Of a DNA stretch of 64,000 nucleotides, positions 1-8,044 are shown one piece after another; within the stretch, counting starts at the first letter, position 1; each line of letters opens with the position of its first letter. A model generated the notes under the pieces. It searched no databases, was not told the origin of the DNA, and saw nothing but the letters and a program-made list of their open reading frames with translations. The stretch is from Paenisporosarcina sp. FSL H8-0542 (lineage in GTDB: Bacteria > Bacillota > Bacilli > Bacillales_A > Planococcaceae): contig NZ_CP152050.1 in NCBI RefSeq assembly GCF_038632915.1, forward strand, positions 3,409,501 to 3,473,500, read 5' to 3'. Position numbers and translations under genes: made by a program.

Positions 1-2
1 TA

Positions 3-290
3 ACACTCGTCCAGACAATGTCGGGCTTCTTCCTGTCAGGCGTCGTGTTGCTGCTGTTCAATTTATTGTTGGAACAGTCTCCTGAAGAATCACGTACGTA
101 TTGCATCACGACCTACAATGTCCTGCTTGCATTTATGGCGTTCCTTGCACCGCAAATCGGTATTTGGATGTTGAACAGTTGGGGTGTCGAGACGGCAATG
201 TATCTAAACTCTGGACTGAGATTGTTGAGTGCCGCGCTGTTTTATGCCGTGTATGTCCGCTATGGAAGAACGCCTAAAACGATCACCTGA
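3..290 (+). CDS. MFS transporter, C-terminal fragment cut by the window edge
   Basis: The reading frame is open from the first bases of the window, so the gene starts outside it. About 95 residues remain. They form two or three hydrophobic segments (GFFLSGVVLLLFNLLL, YNVLLAFMAFLAPQIGIWML, and LLSAALFYAVYV near the end), as in the last helices of a 12-helix major facilitator transporter. The basic, polar last residues fit a cytoplasmic tail. A strong terminator follows within 25 bases, so this is the end of its transcription unit. The substrate cannot be judged from this part. The family assignment is inferred from helix pattern and composition, not from a diagnostic motif. Confidence 0.55.
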   Translation, partial: TLVQTMSGFFLSGVVLLLFNLLLEQSPEESRTYCITTYNVLLAFMAFLAPQIGIWMLNSWGVETAMYLNSGLRLLSAALFYAVYVRYGRTPKTIT

Positions 291-312
291 TGTGGATGCA
301 AATATAATTTTC

Positions 313-358
313 AAGTAAAACACCGCTAATCCATCATTGAATTAGCAGTGTTTTACTT
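313..358 (+). terminator. Intrinsic terminator of the MFS gene
   Basis: An 18-bp stem (arms 313-330 and 341-358, one G-T pair) encloses a 10-base loop. The arms begin and end in A/T runs, so it could stop transcription on either strand. Confidence 0.8.
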
Positions 359-441
359 GTTGTGGTATGGAAGTTATTCAGATTCACAACGCCTTTATGT
401 AAAAAATTACTCAAATGACTTTCATTAATAGGAGGATTCTT

Positions 442-960
442 ATGCAACGCTATACATACAAAGTGCCTGGAACTGTGTTCCTTTCTACAACAATGCCCAT
501 CAATCATGAGCTAGGCGGCACCAGTTTTGCGATGCAAAAGCAGCCCCATGGCTTTGTTGCCAAAATCGTCAACGATGCCCTGATCACTGGCTTGCCCTAC
601 TGTTATAAAATCGTAAATGAGTACGAGCAACCTTTATATAGTGTAGATTGTACATTTCCAGGCATTGGCTACACATTTACCGATCATGTATCATCACAGA
701 CCGTGTCGATAAAGAGCCATAGAGTGCAATTGATGGAAAAAGCCTATTCGATTACACTTGCCAACCACGAATATTATATTGAAAACGATTATACAGGTGT
801 CGGTCACTTGAAATGCAACAATACACACGTTGCCACTGTTTCGAGACTTTCTGCGACTAAAATCTCAACAATTGATACCGTTGTCATTCAAGCAACGACA
901 CAGGAAATTGCAGTTATCGCGGCCGTACTATATCATACGTTTTACTATTTGGGTGCTTAA
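442..960 (+). CDS. Tubby C-terminal-domain-like protein
   Basis: Start chosen at the ATG behind GGAGG (431-435); a longer reading from 415 has no ribosome binding site. The protein has 172 residues. It is rich in short beta strands with alternating hydrophobic residues and ends in a hydrophobic helix (VVIQATTQEIAVIAAVLYHT). This matches the tubby/LURP-one fold found in many Bacillales single-domain proteins, where a beta barrel wraps a C-terminal helix. The family may bind membrane lipids or act as a scaffold; no activity is established for the bacterial members. The assignment rests on pattern recognition and is moderate. It is a single-gene unit between two terminated neighbours. Confidence 0.5.
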   Translation: MQRYTYKVPGTVFLSTTMPINHELGGTSFAMQKQPHGFVAKIVNDALITGLPYCYKIVNEYEQPLYSVDCTFPGIGYTFTDHVSSQTVSIKSHRVQLMEKAYSITLANHEYYIENDYTGVGHLKCNNTHVATVSRLSATKISTIDTVVIQATTQEIAVIAAVLYHTFYYLGA

Positions 961-1026
961 TATTGGTTGTTGGATGGTGTTTTTCATTTTGATTTCTTTC
1001 CATACATTTATCGTTAACTAGTCCAA

Positions 1027-1179
1027 TTAAAATAAATTCCTTACTACACGAATGATTAGTCTCGGGATAAAGGTGAGGATGCCTAAAATAATTTCAATTA
1101 GGATCGAATCTCGAATCTCCCTGTCCATCTGTCCATGTCTCTTAAAAACCATTTCTTTTTTCCTAGGATTATTCTTCAT
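1027..1179 (-). CDS. Small basic membrane-associated protein (50 aa)
   Basis: This short frame has an ATG at 1179 with an AGGGG ribosome binding site just upstream (about 1186-1190). It encodes 50 residues: a very basic N-terminus (MKNNPRKKEMVFKRHGQMDR), then a hydrophobic stretch (ILIEIILGILTFIPRLIIRVV) ending in an Arg-rich tail. That looks like a small peripheral or single-span membrane protein. It lies 31 bases downstream of the Nudix gene on the same strand and is probably co-transcribed with it. I do not recognise a family. The good ribosome binding site and protein-like composition support it, but its size leaves doubt. Confidence 0.55.
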   Translation of the reverse strand: MKNNPRKKEMVFKRHGQMDREIRDSILIEIILGILTFIPRLIIRVVRNLF

Positions 1180-1210
1180 TCTTATCCCCTCTGTATCTTT
1201 AATCATGACT

Positions 1211-1651
1211 TTAAAAATTTACTATTGTATGTTGTTGAGCTAATCTATCCGCAAGTTTGATATTGTCCTTCAAGTAACCCGGTACATCATGATGATTTAC
1301 GATTTGTTCAGTGGTCATCCACAGAACGACGTCCACTTCATCTGGACTCTTAGCATACGCTTCTCCCGAATGGTGGTCGCAAAGAAATACAATATCTACT
1401 ACATGGATGCCTGAATCCGTAACAAATGATGAGCTATTCACATACCGAAGATTTGAAACTTCAATGCCCACTTCTTCCGCAATTTCTCTTTTTAGTGTTC
1501 TTTCTAAAATATCCGATGAAACTCCTTCTATTTCTACCTTGCCCCCAACCAAAGACAGCGATCCACCCGCATGTTCTTCTTTTTCACTGCGTCTGATTAA
1601 CAACCACTTTCCATCGTGATAAATTGCGCCCTCTACATTTACAATAAACAA
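1211..1651 (-). CDS. Nudix hydrolase
   Basis: This 146-residue protein has the Nudix fold: an N-terminal strand (MFIVNVEGAIYHDGKWLLIRR), a glycine-rich turn (LVGGKVEIEG) and the catalytic helix KREIAEEVGIEV that supplies the metal-binding glutamates. The spacing between the GG turn and the RE pair is about four residues longer than the usual G-x5-E-x7-RE pattern, and the glutamate normally seen after the turn is not obvious. Substrates of the family are nucleoside diphosphates linked to another group; the actual one cannot be predicted. The start is TTG at 1651, six bases after a GAGGAGGGG ribosome binding site. It probably forms a transcription unit with the small gene downstream. Confidence 0.85.
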   Translation of the reverse strand: MFIVNVEGAIYHDGKWLLIRRSEKEEHAGGSLSLVGGKVEIEGVSSDILERTLKREIAEEVGIEVSNLRYVNSSSFVTDSGIHVVDIVFLCDHHSGEAYAKSPDEVDVVLWMTTEQIVNHHDVPGYLKDNIKLADRLAQQHTIVNF

Positions 1652-1857
1652 AAGTTCCCCTCCTCAGATTTCATCTATAAATCAATTTATTTTGCCTTAT
1701 ACTCACTTTTTAAAAGAATGTCGTCTGCAGGCAGTTGCGTCCATTCTACAAGGAATACATAAAGATATTAAACGATTCAAGATTAAATTAACGCATGTGT
1801 CTCTTTATACGTACTGAAAGTAAAAAAGTTCCAATTCAAGAGTGTCTTTTCATTCCA

Positions 1858-1882
1858 TTAAAAAACACCCCAAAATGGAGTG
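1858..1882 (-). terminator. Intrinsic terminator after the YiaA-like gene
   Basis: A short GC-rich hairpin (arms 1866-1871 and 1877-1882) is followed on the minus strand by a run of six T. It lies 26 bases beyond the stop of the YiaA-like gene. Between it and the Nudix gene (1652-1857) I see no gene. Confidence 0.7.
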
Positions 1883-1908
1883 CAATTTGTTAACTATTTC
1901 AGTTTTCA

Positions 1909-2193
1909 TTACGATTCCTTCGACCCACTTGGAATTCGTGTATTGTTAAATTGTCTCTCTTGTTCTGCCAAAATATCGTTATCTTCCGCATTATCACGTG
2001 TCACTTTTTGTGTTAGGATTGCACCCACTGCCACCAAGATCATGACTGCGATGTAATAGCCTTTTTCATTTAGTTGTAAATTATCCGCATTGTAAAGACC
2101 GATTGCGAACATGACTACACCTGCAAAGAATGTGAAATAAGCAAGCACGGTAAAAGCGACGGTATTGCGTCTTCTGTATTTCGTTGGATACAT
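1909..2193 (-). CDS. YiaA/YiaB-like two-helix membrane protein
   Basis: This 94-residue protein has a short basic N-terminus (MYPTKYRRRNT), two transmembrane helices (about residues 13-33 and 48-62), then a charged tail containing TRDNAEDNDILAEQERQF. The arrangement FTVLAYFTFFAGVVMFAIGLYNA followed by LNEKGYYIAVMILVAVGAI is typical of the YiaA/YiaB two-helix domain. The function of that family is unknown. AGGGTG precedes the ATG at a proper distance. It is a single gene with its own terminator. Confidence 0.75.
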   Translation of the reverse strand: MYPTKYRRRNTVAFTVLAYFTFFAGVVMFAIGLYNADNLQLNEKGYYIAVMILVAVGAILTQKVTRDNAEDNDILAEQERQFNNTRIPSGSKES

Positions 2194-2362
2194 AGAACAC
2201 CCTACTTTTCTCTTTATTTGTACTTCTTATTATATGATATGAGTGGAAATTCTAGGTATTTCGCAAGAAAAAAATGCATTTTCCCATTTTTCAGACCGTT
2301 ATCGCTTTTTTTACTAGAGTGAGACATATTATGGGCAACCCTGTATAACTTGAAAAATAGGC

Positions 2363-2446
2363 TATTCGCGGTTTTTCTGGTTGTATTCGCGTTTCCAGCC
2401 GGTCTATTCACGCTTTTGACACTTCTATTCGCAGCCCCATACAAAA
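2363..2446. repeat. 21-bp tandem array, locus A (4 units)
   Basis: The motif TATTC followed by GC, AC or GC-rich bases begins at 2363, 2384, 2405 and 2426, exactly 21 bp apart. The rest of each unit is poorly conserved, usually with a T-rich block in the middle. Further decayed units may reach left to about 2290. The array abuts the T-run of the Spo0E-gene terminator at 2443. A 76-codon open frame over it (2214-2444, minus) is judged spurious. See findings for the family. Confidence 0.75.
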
Positions 2447-2484
2447 AAAAGCGAAGCGAAGTGACATGATCACCTTGCTTCGCA
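2443..2484 (-). terminator. Intrinsic terminator of the Spo0E-like gene
   Basis: A GC-containing stem of about 14 bp (from 2451 to 2484, built from GCGAAGC-type arms) is followed on the minus strand by a run of eight T (2443-2450). It lies just beyond the Spo0E-like stop codon. Confidence 0.85.
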
Positions 2485-2506
2485 CTCTTTATTGGCTAAT
2501 CTTAAG

Positions 2507-2692
2507 CTATACGACAAAATTGAATTGATAAATCCCTTGATAGTGGTTGAGTAACTCATCCAACTCTTGACTGCACATGACGACGTTGGGATGACTCATA
2601 CCCAAGTGCTTTGCTTTCTTATACATTTCTCTTTTTTTACTGTTGATTTGTTTCAACGTTACGTTCGTTTTACCTATCGTTGGCGTATTCAT
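2507..2692 (-). CDS. Spo0E family aspartyl-phosphate phosphatase
   Basis: This 61-residue protein carries the Spo0E family signature SQELDELLNHY near the C-terminus, in a two-helix hairpin layout (an N-terminal helix around NSKKREMYKKAKHLG, a short loop, then the SQELD helix). Known members dephosphorylate Spo0A-P and so delay sporulation. Which response regulator this one acts on is not visible. Start chosen at the internal ATG 2692 because GGAGG sits 9-13 bases upstream; the longer frame from 2731 lacks a site. It has its own terminator and a 300-base AT-rich region upstream that should hold its promoter. Confidence 0.85.
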   Translation of the reverse strand: MNTPTIGKTNVTLKQINSKKREMYKKAKHLGMSHPNVVMCSQELDELLNHYQGIYQFNFVV

Positions 2693-2998
2693 ATTTCCCT
2701 TCCTCCATACCCATATGATTTTTGAGAGCACATAAGTTCTAGCGGTCAGTCAGAAAAGCGTTTTAAACACAGGGCTATGGTTGCGATAAGCTTGATTGAA
2801 GGGTTTTTCCTTCTTAATTATTACCATTTACTTTACATTTTTATTATATAACGCAAATCCATTTAAATCAATATATGGTGTTAACTTTATTTTTCGACAC
2901 TACATATTGTGAAAATAAATCATTTTTTTCATAAAATAAGCCATAAAAAGCTATGTGCTTTCTGTGGCTTATTTAGCACTAATATTGCATTTAGTTAA
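2693..2998. other. Intergenic region without a gene
   Basis: AT-rich stretch between the MutS2-like and Spo0E-like genes, both read on the minus strand. It should contain the Spo0E-gene promoter. The only clear structure is the hairpin at 2934-2974. No open frame with a credible ribosome binding site was found. Confidence 0.6.
2934..2974 (-). terminator. Hairpin after the MutS2-like gene, probable weak terminator
   Basis: A perfect 10-bp stem (AAATAAGCCA at 2934-2943, TGGCTTATTT at 2965-2974) lies 25 bases after the stop codon. No T-run follows on either strand, so termination may be weak or the hairpin may protect the 3' end. Confidence 0.5.
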
Positions 2999-4933
2999 TT
3001 ACTCCTCATCCTCGAGACTTAACCCTTTAACATGCTTGCGATTGAGCTGCTTCTTCACTTTCCGATAATTTTTGGATTTGAAAATGATATCGTAATCATA
3101 GTTTTCAGGATACAGTTCACTTCCTTTAATGTGAAGCTGCAATCTTTTATGGTTAAAGGCTTTCTTTTCGCCTTTCACTTGCACGATGTAATTCCCATTG
3201 CTGTCAGGTCCTTTATATACAATCCCCGTCTCATTCGCAGCGGGTATCGTGACATTGTCTCCTTGTTCAAACTGCGCTACCTTTTCTTCAATGGCTTCCT
3301 TATTTTGTCGAGTTTTTCTGGCGTATTTATTTGTCGTGATTTGCTGCACATAATGAAGGTCCTTCAAATCAGCCTCGCTTGCATCATGAGGATATGTCTG
3401 CTCTCCTTTATACGATATGTCGTGTGCTTTTCTGATTAACTGCGGGTGCAATCCAAGCTTCAATGCAATATCAAACGCCTGACTTTTCCCGCTTTCCCCC
3501 AATAACAAACGATACGTTGGTCGCAGTGTCTCGAGATTGAACTCCATCGAGCCATTCACAAACCCTTCTTTCCGATCGGCAAAATCTTTCATTTCACTGT
3601 AATGGGTCGTTGCAAAGAGTGTTGCTCCTTTTTCAAACAATTGCTCCAAAATGACGATGGCCAACGCCATCCCTTCACTCGGATCCGTTCCAGAACCAAG
3701 CTCATCTAGCAGTACAAGTGATTGATTATCGGTTTTCTTTAAAATGTCGATAATGTTCAAAAGGCGTGAACTGAATGTGCTTAAATTCGCTTCGATGCTC
3801 TGGCCATCTCCTATATCCACATAGATTCGATGGAAAATGTGGAGTGAACTTCCCTTTTCCGCCGGAATGAACAAACCTGTTTGTGCCATCATGGTCAGCA
3901 GTCCGATGGTTTTTAGCGTGACGGTTTTCCCGCCAGTATTCGGACCCGTAATGACCAGTGCCCGATCTTTTTCTCCGAAATGGATGGATAAAGGAACTGC
4001 ATTCCCTTTCAGCATAGGGTGCCTCGCCCCATTCAAATGAATGATATAGTCCTCGTTCAACGTCGGACGTTCCCCATCAATGGAGACGCTGTACTTTGCT
4101 TTCGCAAAAATAATGTCATAATGATGCATCGTGTCCATAGCAATGTTGATTGCTAGTTCTTGTTCTAAGAATTTTTCGGTCAGTTCGTACAATATCTTCT
4201 CCACTTCATGCTCTTCTGAAATTCTCAAGTACTCGATCGATTCCTGCATTTCTTCCAGTTCTTTCGGCTCCATGAATAACGTTGCGCCTGATGCAGAGGA
4301 ATCAATAACAGTCCCTTTCACTTTAGTTCGGTATTCCCTTTTGACGGCAAACACATAACGACCATTTCTTTCGGAAACCATCGCTTCCTGCAAAAACTGC
4401 GCAAACGTTTTTGACTTCACCATCGTTTGTGCTCGTTCCTTCACCTTAGCCAGTTGCATGGATAACTGTCTTCGAACAGTTGAAAGTTCTTTCGTAGCAT
4501 AATCGTCTACTTGACCGTGTCTCAAGCAGCGCGTCAGTTCAGCTTCCAACTCATTTAAATCCCCTATTGATTCCGCATACAAATGTATAGTAGGTGCTGC
4601 GTACTGTTTATCTTTCATAAAGCGCTTCAGTTTATTACAGTGATCCAGGAAAGAAAGGACACGGGTAAATTGATCAGCCCGAATGTACAATCCTTTCTTT
4701 GCCTGTTCGATGTATTGCTCCATATCACTTAATGTATGAATCGGCACACTGGCACTAATTTTCATAATTTGCAGTGCTTCATGCACCTCACCTAATCCAT
4801 GTTCAATACTTTTCTTATTCGTGGTCGGTCGCAATCCCTCGATTGAGTTCTTCGCCCGCTCCGTAATCGCAAAGCTCCCTACTTCCTGTAAAATTTCTTG
4901 ATATCCCAATACATCAATTGTTTGTTGATTCAT
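2999..4933 (-). CDS. MutS2-like DNA-binding ATPase without Smr domain
   Basis: 644 residues. The N-terminal half is a helical core and clamp (to about residue 280, including the KREYRTKVKGTVIDSSASGA segment typical of MutS2). An ABC-type ATPase follows, with Walker A GPNTGGKT (330-337), Walker B LVLLDELGSGTDP (406-418) and the His-loop motif ATTHYSE (441-447). True MutS2 is about 780 residues and ends in an Smr endonuclease domain. Here the protein stops after a KOW-like region and a basic tail. It is therefore a MutS2 paralogue, likely to bind branched DNA or stalled structures but without the Smr nuclease. ATG preceded by GGGAGG. Single-gene unit. Confidence 0.85.
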   Translation of the reverse strand: MNQQTIDVLGYQEILQEVGSFAITERAKNSIEGLRPTTNKKSIEHGLGEVHEALQIMKISASVPIHTLSDMEQYIEQAKKGLYIRADQFTRVLSFLDHCNKLKRFMKDKQYAAPTIHLYAESIGDLNELEAELTRCLRHGQVDDYATKELSTVRRQLSMQLAKVKERAQTMVKSKTFAQFLQEAMVSERNGRYVFAVKREYRTKVKGTVIDSSASGATLFMEPKELEEMQESIEYLRISEEHEVEKILYELTEKFLEQELAINIAMDTMHHYDIIFAKAKYSVSIDGERPTLNEDYIIHLNGARHPMLKGNAVPLSIHFGEKDRALVITGPNTGGKTVTLKTIGLLTMMAQTGLFIPAEKGSSLHIFHRIYVDIGDGQSIEANLSTFSSRLLNIIDILKKTDNQSLVLLDELGSGTDPSEGMALAIVILEQLFEKGATLFATTHYSEMKDFADRKEGFVNGSMEFNLETLRPTYRLLLGESGKSQAFDIALKLGLHPQLIRKAHDISYKGEQTYPHDASEADLKDLHYVQQITTNKYARKTRQNKEAIEEKVAQFEQGDNVTIPAANETGIVYKGPDSNGNYIVQVKGEKKAFNHKRLQLHIKGSELYPENYDYDIIFKSKNYRKVKKQLNRKHVKGLSLEDEE

Positions 4934-4996
4934 TATTAATCCTCCCTTTTTTTATAAGGCACTGTTAATTTCTATAGTTAAATTTTATAAAAAAGT

Positions 4997-5100
4997 GGGA
5001 ATCTACTCCCTTTCCGCGGACGAACCGGCAAGCCTCCTCGCTCGTGCCTCGCTGCGGGGTCTTGCCAGCCCGTTTTTCCGCAGGAGTGTCGCAGATTCCC
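4997..5100. repeat. Dispersed palindromic intergenic repeat (104 bp)
   Basis: The element begins with GGGAATCT (4997-5004) and ends with its exact complement AGATTCCC (5093-5100). Further complementary pairs lie inside (CTCC/GGAG, GGCAAG/CTTGCC), around a GC-rich centre. It stands out by GC content from flanking AT-rich DNA. From memory, similar palindromic repeats recur in intergenic DNA of many Bacillales. No protein is encoded. Confidence 0.65.
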
Positions 5101-5176
5101 TTGCTATCAAATACATCGTTTAGCAGACGGCTAGTGCAAATTTACAATCAATAAGGTGTAACAAAACCTTTTCCAA

Positions 5177-5212
5177 ATAAAAAAGCCGACATGAAAACAC
5201 TCATGACGGCTT
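5177..5212 (-). terminator. Orphan intrinsic terminator
   Basis: A 12-bp stem with one mismatch (arms 5183-5194 and 5201-5212) is followed on the minus strand by a T-rich run. No gene on the minus strand leads into it within 500 bases. Confidence 0.6.
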
Positions 5213-5399
5213 AGAAGATATTGCATATAATGGAATCCCTGATTTGTGCACAAAATCGGCTTTGGTTGACGAAAATCAAACAAATGACCGTTTATAGACA
5301 CAAAAAAAGCGATGACAAATACATGCCATAGCTGGAAATTCCATTCTTCTTTGCTATGATGCTTGTTCTTAACAATTCTTGAAAAGCGCAACCTAAATA

Positions 5400-5423
5400 A
5401 ACCAAGCATTTTCTTGGTTTTTT
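5400..5423 (+). terminator. Terminator-like hairpin in intergenic DNA
   Basis: The 7-bp arms AACCAAG (5400-5406) and CTTGGTT (5413-5419) are followed by six T. No plus-strand gene precedes it, so its role is unclear. Confidence 0.4.
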
Positions 5424-5761
5424 GCTACTTTCAAGACCGTATTAAAATGACGGATTAGTTAAGAACTGCCACACTCATAAATAAACTCCTCTTTCGGATC
5501 TTTCTTTTACAAATTCAGAATATGCGAATTTCAGAATTTTGTCAATTATAGGAACTCATTTCGGCAGGACTTTTCATCTATTTATAGAATAACCTCATGA
5601 CAAGATACTATTATTGAACTTTTCATTCTTCCAGCATATCAATCTTCATTGCTACATACGTATTATCGTCGCATCTTTTGTCAAAACTAGTTACTAATTT
5701 GCGATACAAGTTGTTATCACTCTTTTTATATCGTAGCTAATGAATATTTTGGAGGAACGTC

Positions 5762-6949
5762 GTGAAAAAGTACTATTTATTAATCGCCTTATGTATGTTA
5801 ATCGTTGGCTGTTCACATTTTTCGGCCCCTGAATTGCCAATCGACAGTATACCTGTCGCCAATGCAATGGAAACTGAAATGGCAAAAAGACCTGTAAAGC
5901 CAATTACAGTCAAAGCATTCAAAATTGAAAAACCCGTGGTAACAACCGCGAAACTTGTTGCAATTGGCGATATCCTGCTACATCAACCCGTATATAAAGA
6001 TGCAAAAACGACTGACGGAACATATGATTTTACGGCCATGTTCGAAAAAGTGAAGCCTTTTATCGAAAGTGCCGATATTGCAGTTGCCAATCAAGAAACG
6101 ATGATTGGGGGTCCAGAGCTGGGGCTTTCCAGTTACCCCAAGTTCAACAGTCCTTATGAAATTGGAGATGCGTTGAAGTACTCGGGAATCGATTTAGTGA
6201 CCATCGCAAACAATCACACGCTGGATAGGGGTGAAAAAGCCATTCTTAACGCCATAGACTATTGGGATCAGATTGAGATGCCATATACGGGTGCTTTCAA
6301 ATCGCCAGACGACCGGAATATGGTACGGACTGTCACGAAGAATGACATCACTTTCTCTTTCCTGTCCTATAGTTATGGCACGAACGGCATGCCAGTTCCT
6401 GAAGGCAAACCTTATTTGATTAATTTGATTGACTTGCCGTTAATTGAACAGGACGTGAAAAAGGCGAAAACCATTTCGGACGTGGTGGTCGTATCCATGC
6501 ACTGGGGAAATGAATATGAAAAAACACCAAACGACACACAAATTAATTTAGCCAATGAGCTTTCAAGCATGGGCGTTGATATTATCATTGGCCATCATCC
6601 TCACGTTCTTCAACCCGTTGATTGGATTGAACGGCCGGACGGAACGCGAACATTCGTCATGTATAGTTTAGGAAACTTTTTATCTAGCCAAGAGGGCTTG
6701 GAGAAATTGACAGGTGGCATTGGTGGCGTGGAAATAACGAAGGTCGTGGATTCGGAGAAAACGGTTATCAAATTGGATCACCCTAGTTTCGTACCGACTT
6801 ATGGTTACTACAAAAACAAGCGTGACTTCGAAGTCATCCCTATGCATTTGTTAACGGAATCTTATTTACCTGGCTATCAAACGCACTATGAGAACACCCA
6901 AAGACACCTGAACGTATTAACGAATGAACTGACGTTTATTGAAAAATAA
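5762..6949 (+). CDS. CapA-family lipoprotein (poly-gamma-glutamate synthesis type)
   Basis: 395 residues. The N-terminus is a lipoprotein signal with lipobox LIVGC (Cys17). A CapA/PgsA-type metallophosphatase fold follows, with metal-site motifs in order: AIGDILLHQPV, ANQETMIGG, IANNHTLDRG, MHWGNEYE and IGHHPHV. Family members are linked to capsule or poly-gamma-glutamate synthesis and attachment on the outer membrane face. Here no pgsB/pgsC genes are adjacent, so it is a stand-alone member whose substrate is unknown. Start is GTG at 5762, six bases after GGAGG. A good terminator follows. Single-gene unit. Confidence 0.85.
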   Translation: MKKYYLLIALCMLIVGCSHFSAPELPIDSIPVANAMETEMAKRPVKPITVKAFKIEKPVVTTAKLVAIGDILLHQPVYKDAKTTDGTYDFTAMFEKVKPFIESADIAVANQETMIGGPELGLSSYPKFNSPYEIGDALKYSGIDLVTIANNHTLDRGEKAILNAIDYWDQIEMPYTGAFKSPDDRNMVRTVTKNDITFSFLSYSYGTNGMPVPEGKPYLINLIDLPLIEQDVKKAKTISDVVVVSMHWGNEYEKTPNDTQINLANELSSMGVDIIIGHHPHVLQPVDWIERPDGTRTFVMYSLGNFLSSQEGLEKLTGGIGGVEITKVVDSEKTVIKLDHPSFVPTYGYYKNKRDFEVIPMHLLTESYLPGYQTHYENTQRHLNVLTNELTFIEK

Positions 6950-6960
6950 TCGGTAAATGA

Positions 6961-6992
6961 AAGAGGACGGCTCTAAAGCCATCCTCTTTTTT
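6961..6992 (+). terminator. Intrinsic terminator of the capA-like gene
   Basis: AAGAGGA...TCCTCTT stem directly followed by six T, 11 bases after the stop. Confidence 0.85.
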
Positions 6993-7154
6993 GTGATTTG
7001 TTCCCTATGCCTTATCTTTTGGATTCATTTTTTATCTAGTAGCTAACTTGGTGCAACTGAGGATTGTTTGTAGCTTCAATTTTGTCTAAATTAAAGCATG
7101 TTTGACAAAGCCTGGCATACAATTATTTGTAGGCAGACGAACGGAGGCGAATTG

Positions 7155-7961
7155 ATGTCGAACGAGTTTGTGGTAAGGTCATTAGACGAAATTCGATTTT
7201 GGGCAAGAATTATGAAAGAACATGCTCTATTTTTAAGTTTAGGATTTTCTGCAAATGACAAAAAGCTTATTGAGGAAGCTCTACAGTTCATTGCTGTCTT
7301 TGAAAGAATTGAAGAGCAATTAGCCGGTTACTCAGTGCATACCGATCCACGACAGATTAAAGCTTTCAACACGCAGGTGTATCAAGCAGTTGCATCCATT
7401 TGGGCGTATAAGCGAAAAGTATTAGGACTCATTCTTCGTTGTGAAATCACGTCAAATAACTACCCTTTACTGGTTGATCATACGAGTAGAGAAGCCGCTT
7501 ATTTTGCTAATCGATTAAAAGATTTGAATGAAGGTAAATTACAGCCTTTACCCGAGGCCATCATTGAAGAAAATGTATTCTTCCTTAAGATTATGGCGGA
7601 CCATGCGAAGTTTATCGGGCATTTATTAGACCCAAGCGAACGAAAATTGGTCGATCAGGCAAGAGAATTTAGCAACGATTTTGATCAGTTAATGTTCCAG
7701 GCAATTGACTTGGATAGCATGAGACCACAATCAGAAACGACCCCTCTACTCGATCATTTTTTAGATCAAAATCGGGTGTCCGTCGTTGCATTAAGGGACT
7801 TCAAGAAAACAGCCCGTGATTTAATTGAAGCATGCCGGATTAAGAGTGATATTCATCCTCTTTTAGCGGATCATGTTTTTAGAGAAGCCGAACGGTTTAT
7901 TGAAATCATTGATATTTTCGAGGTAAGTCTTTTAAACCCTAAGCCAGAAGTCAGTTTATAA
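7155..7961 (+). CDS. DUF2935 protein with two helical-bundle domains
   Basis: The 268-residue protein consists of two similar all-helical halves. Both contain the pattern F/FLKIMxxHAxFI or FWARIMKEHALFLSLG, and both end in LxDHxxREAxxF (LLVDHTSREAAYFANRL and LLADHVFREAERFIEII). The repeated His and Glu positions fit the metal-binding ferritin-like bundle known for DUF2935. Its biological role is unknown. Start chosen at ATG 7155 with GGAGG at 7143-7147; the longer frame from 7098 lacks a site. A terminator follows directly after the stop. Confidence 0.8.
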   Translation: MSNEFVVRSLDEIRFWARIMKEHALFLSLGFSANDKKLIEEALQFIAVFERIEEQLAGYSVHTDPRQIKAFNTQVYQAVASIWAYKRKVLGLILRCEITSNNYPLLVDHTSREAAYFANRLKDLNEGKLQPLPEAIIEENVFFLKIMADHAKFIGHLLDPSERKLVDQAREFSNDFDQLMFQAIDLDSMRPQSETTPLLDHFLDQNRVSVVALRDFKKTARDLIEACRIKSDIHPLLADHVFREAERFIEIIDIFEVSLLNPKPEVSL

Positions 7962-7963
7962 AT

Positions 7964-7992
7964 AAGCCGTCAGCTTTAACGGCTTCTTTTTG
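7964..7992 (+). terminator. Intrinsic terminator of the DUF2935 gene
   Basis: AAGCCGT (7964-7970) pairs with ACGGCTT (7979-7985), followed by a T-rich run. Confidence 0.8.
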
Positions 7993-8044
7993 TTTTCTTT
8001 TTAGTTTAGATTATTCAGGCATCATGAATGCAAGATTACCCACA

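Larger units (their letters stand above)
5101..5761. other. Long intergenic region, two terminator-like hairpins, no convincing gene
   Basis: 660 bases between the palindromic repeat and the capA-like gene. The longest open frame (5131-5409, minus) has no ribosome binding site and runs over a terminator, so I reject it. The region contains a minus-strand terminator (5177-5212), a plus-strand terminator-like hairpin (5400-5423) and, near its right end, the promoter and GGAGG of the next gene. The two terminators suggest a small untranslated RNA or a decayed gene between them. Confidence 0.5.

Noticed and set aside
1052-1243. 63-codon plus-strand open frame
   Set aside because: It is the antisense of the 50-residue minus-strand gene, which has the better start.
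2214-2444. 76-codon minus-strand open frame
   Set aside because: It lies over the 21-bp array, has no ribosome binding site, and its heptad repeats follow from the 21-bp period.
5131-5409. 92-codon minus-strand open frame
   Set aside because: It runs across a strong terminator, lacks a ribosome binding site and has an implausible composition.
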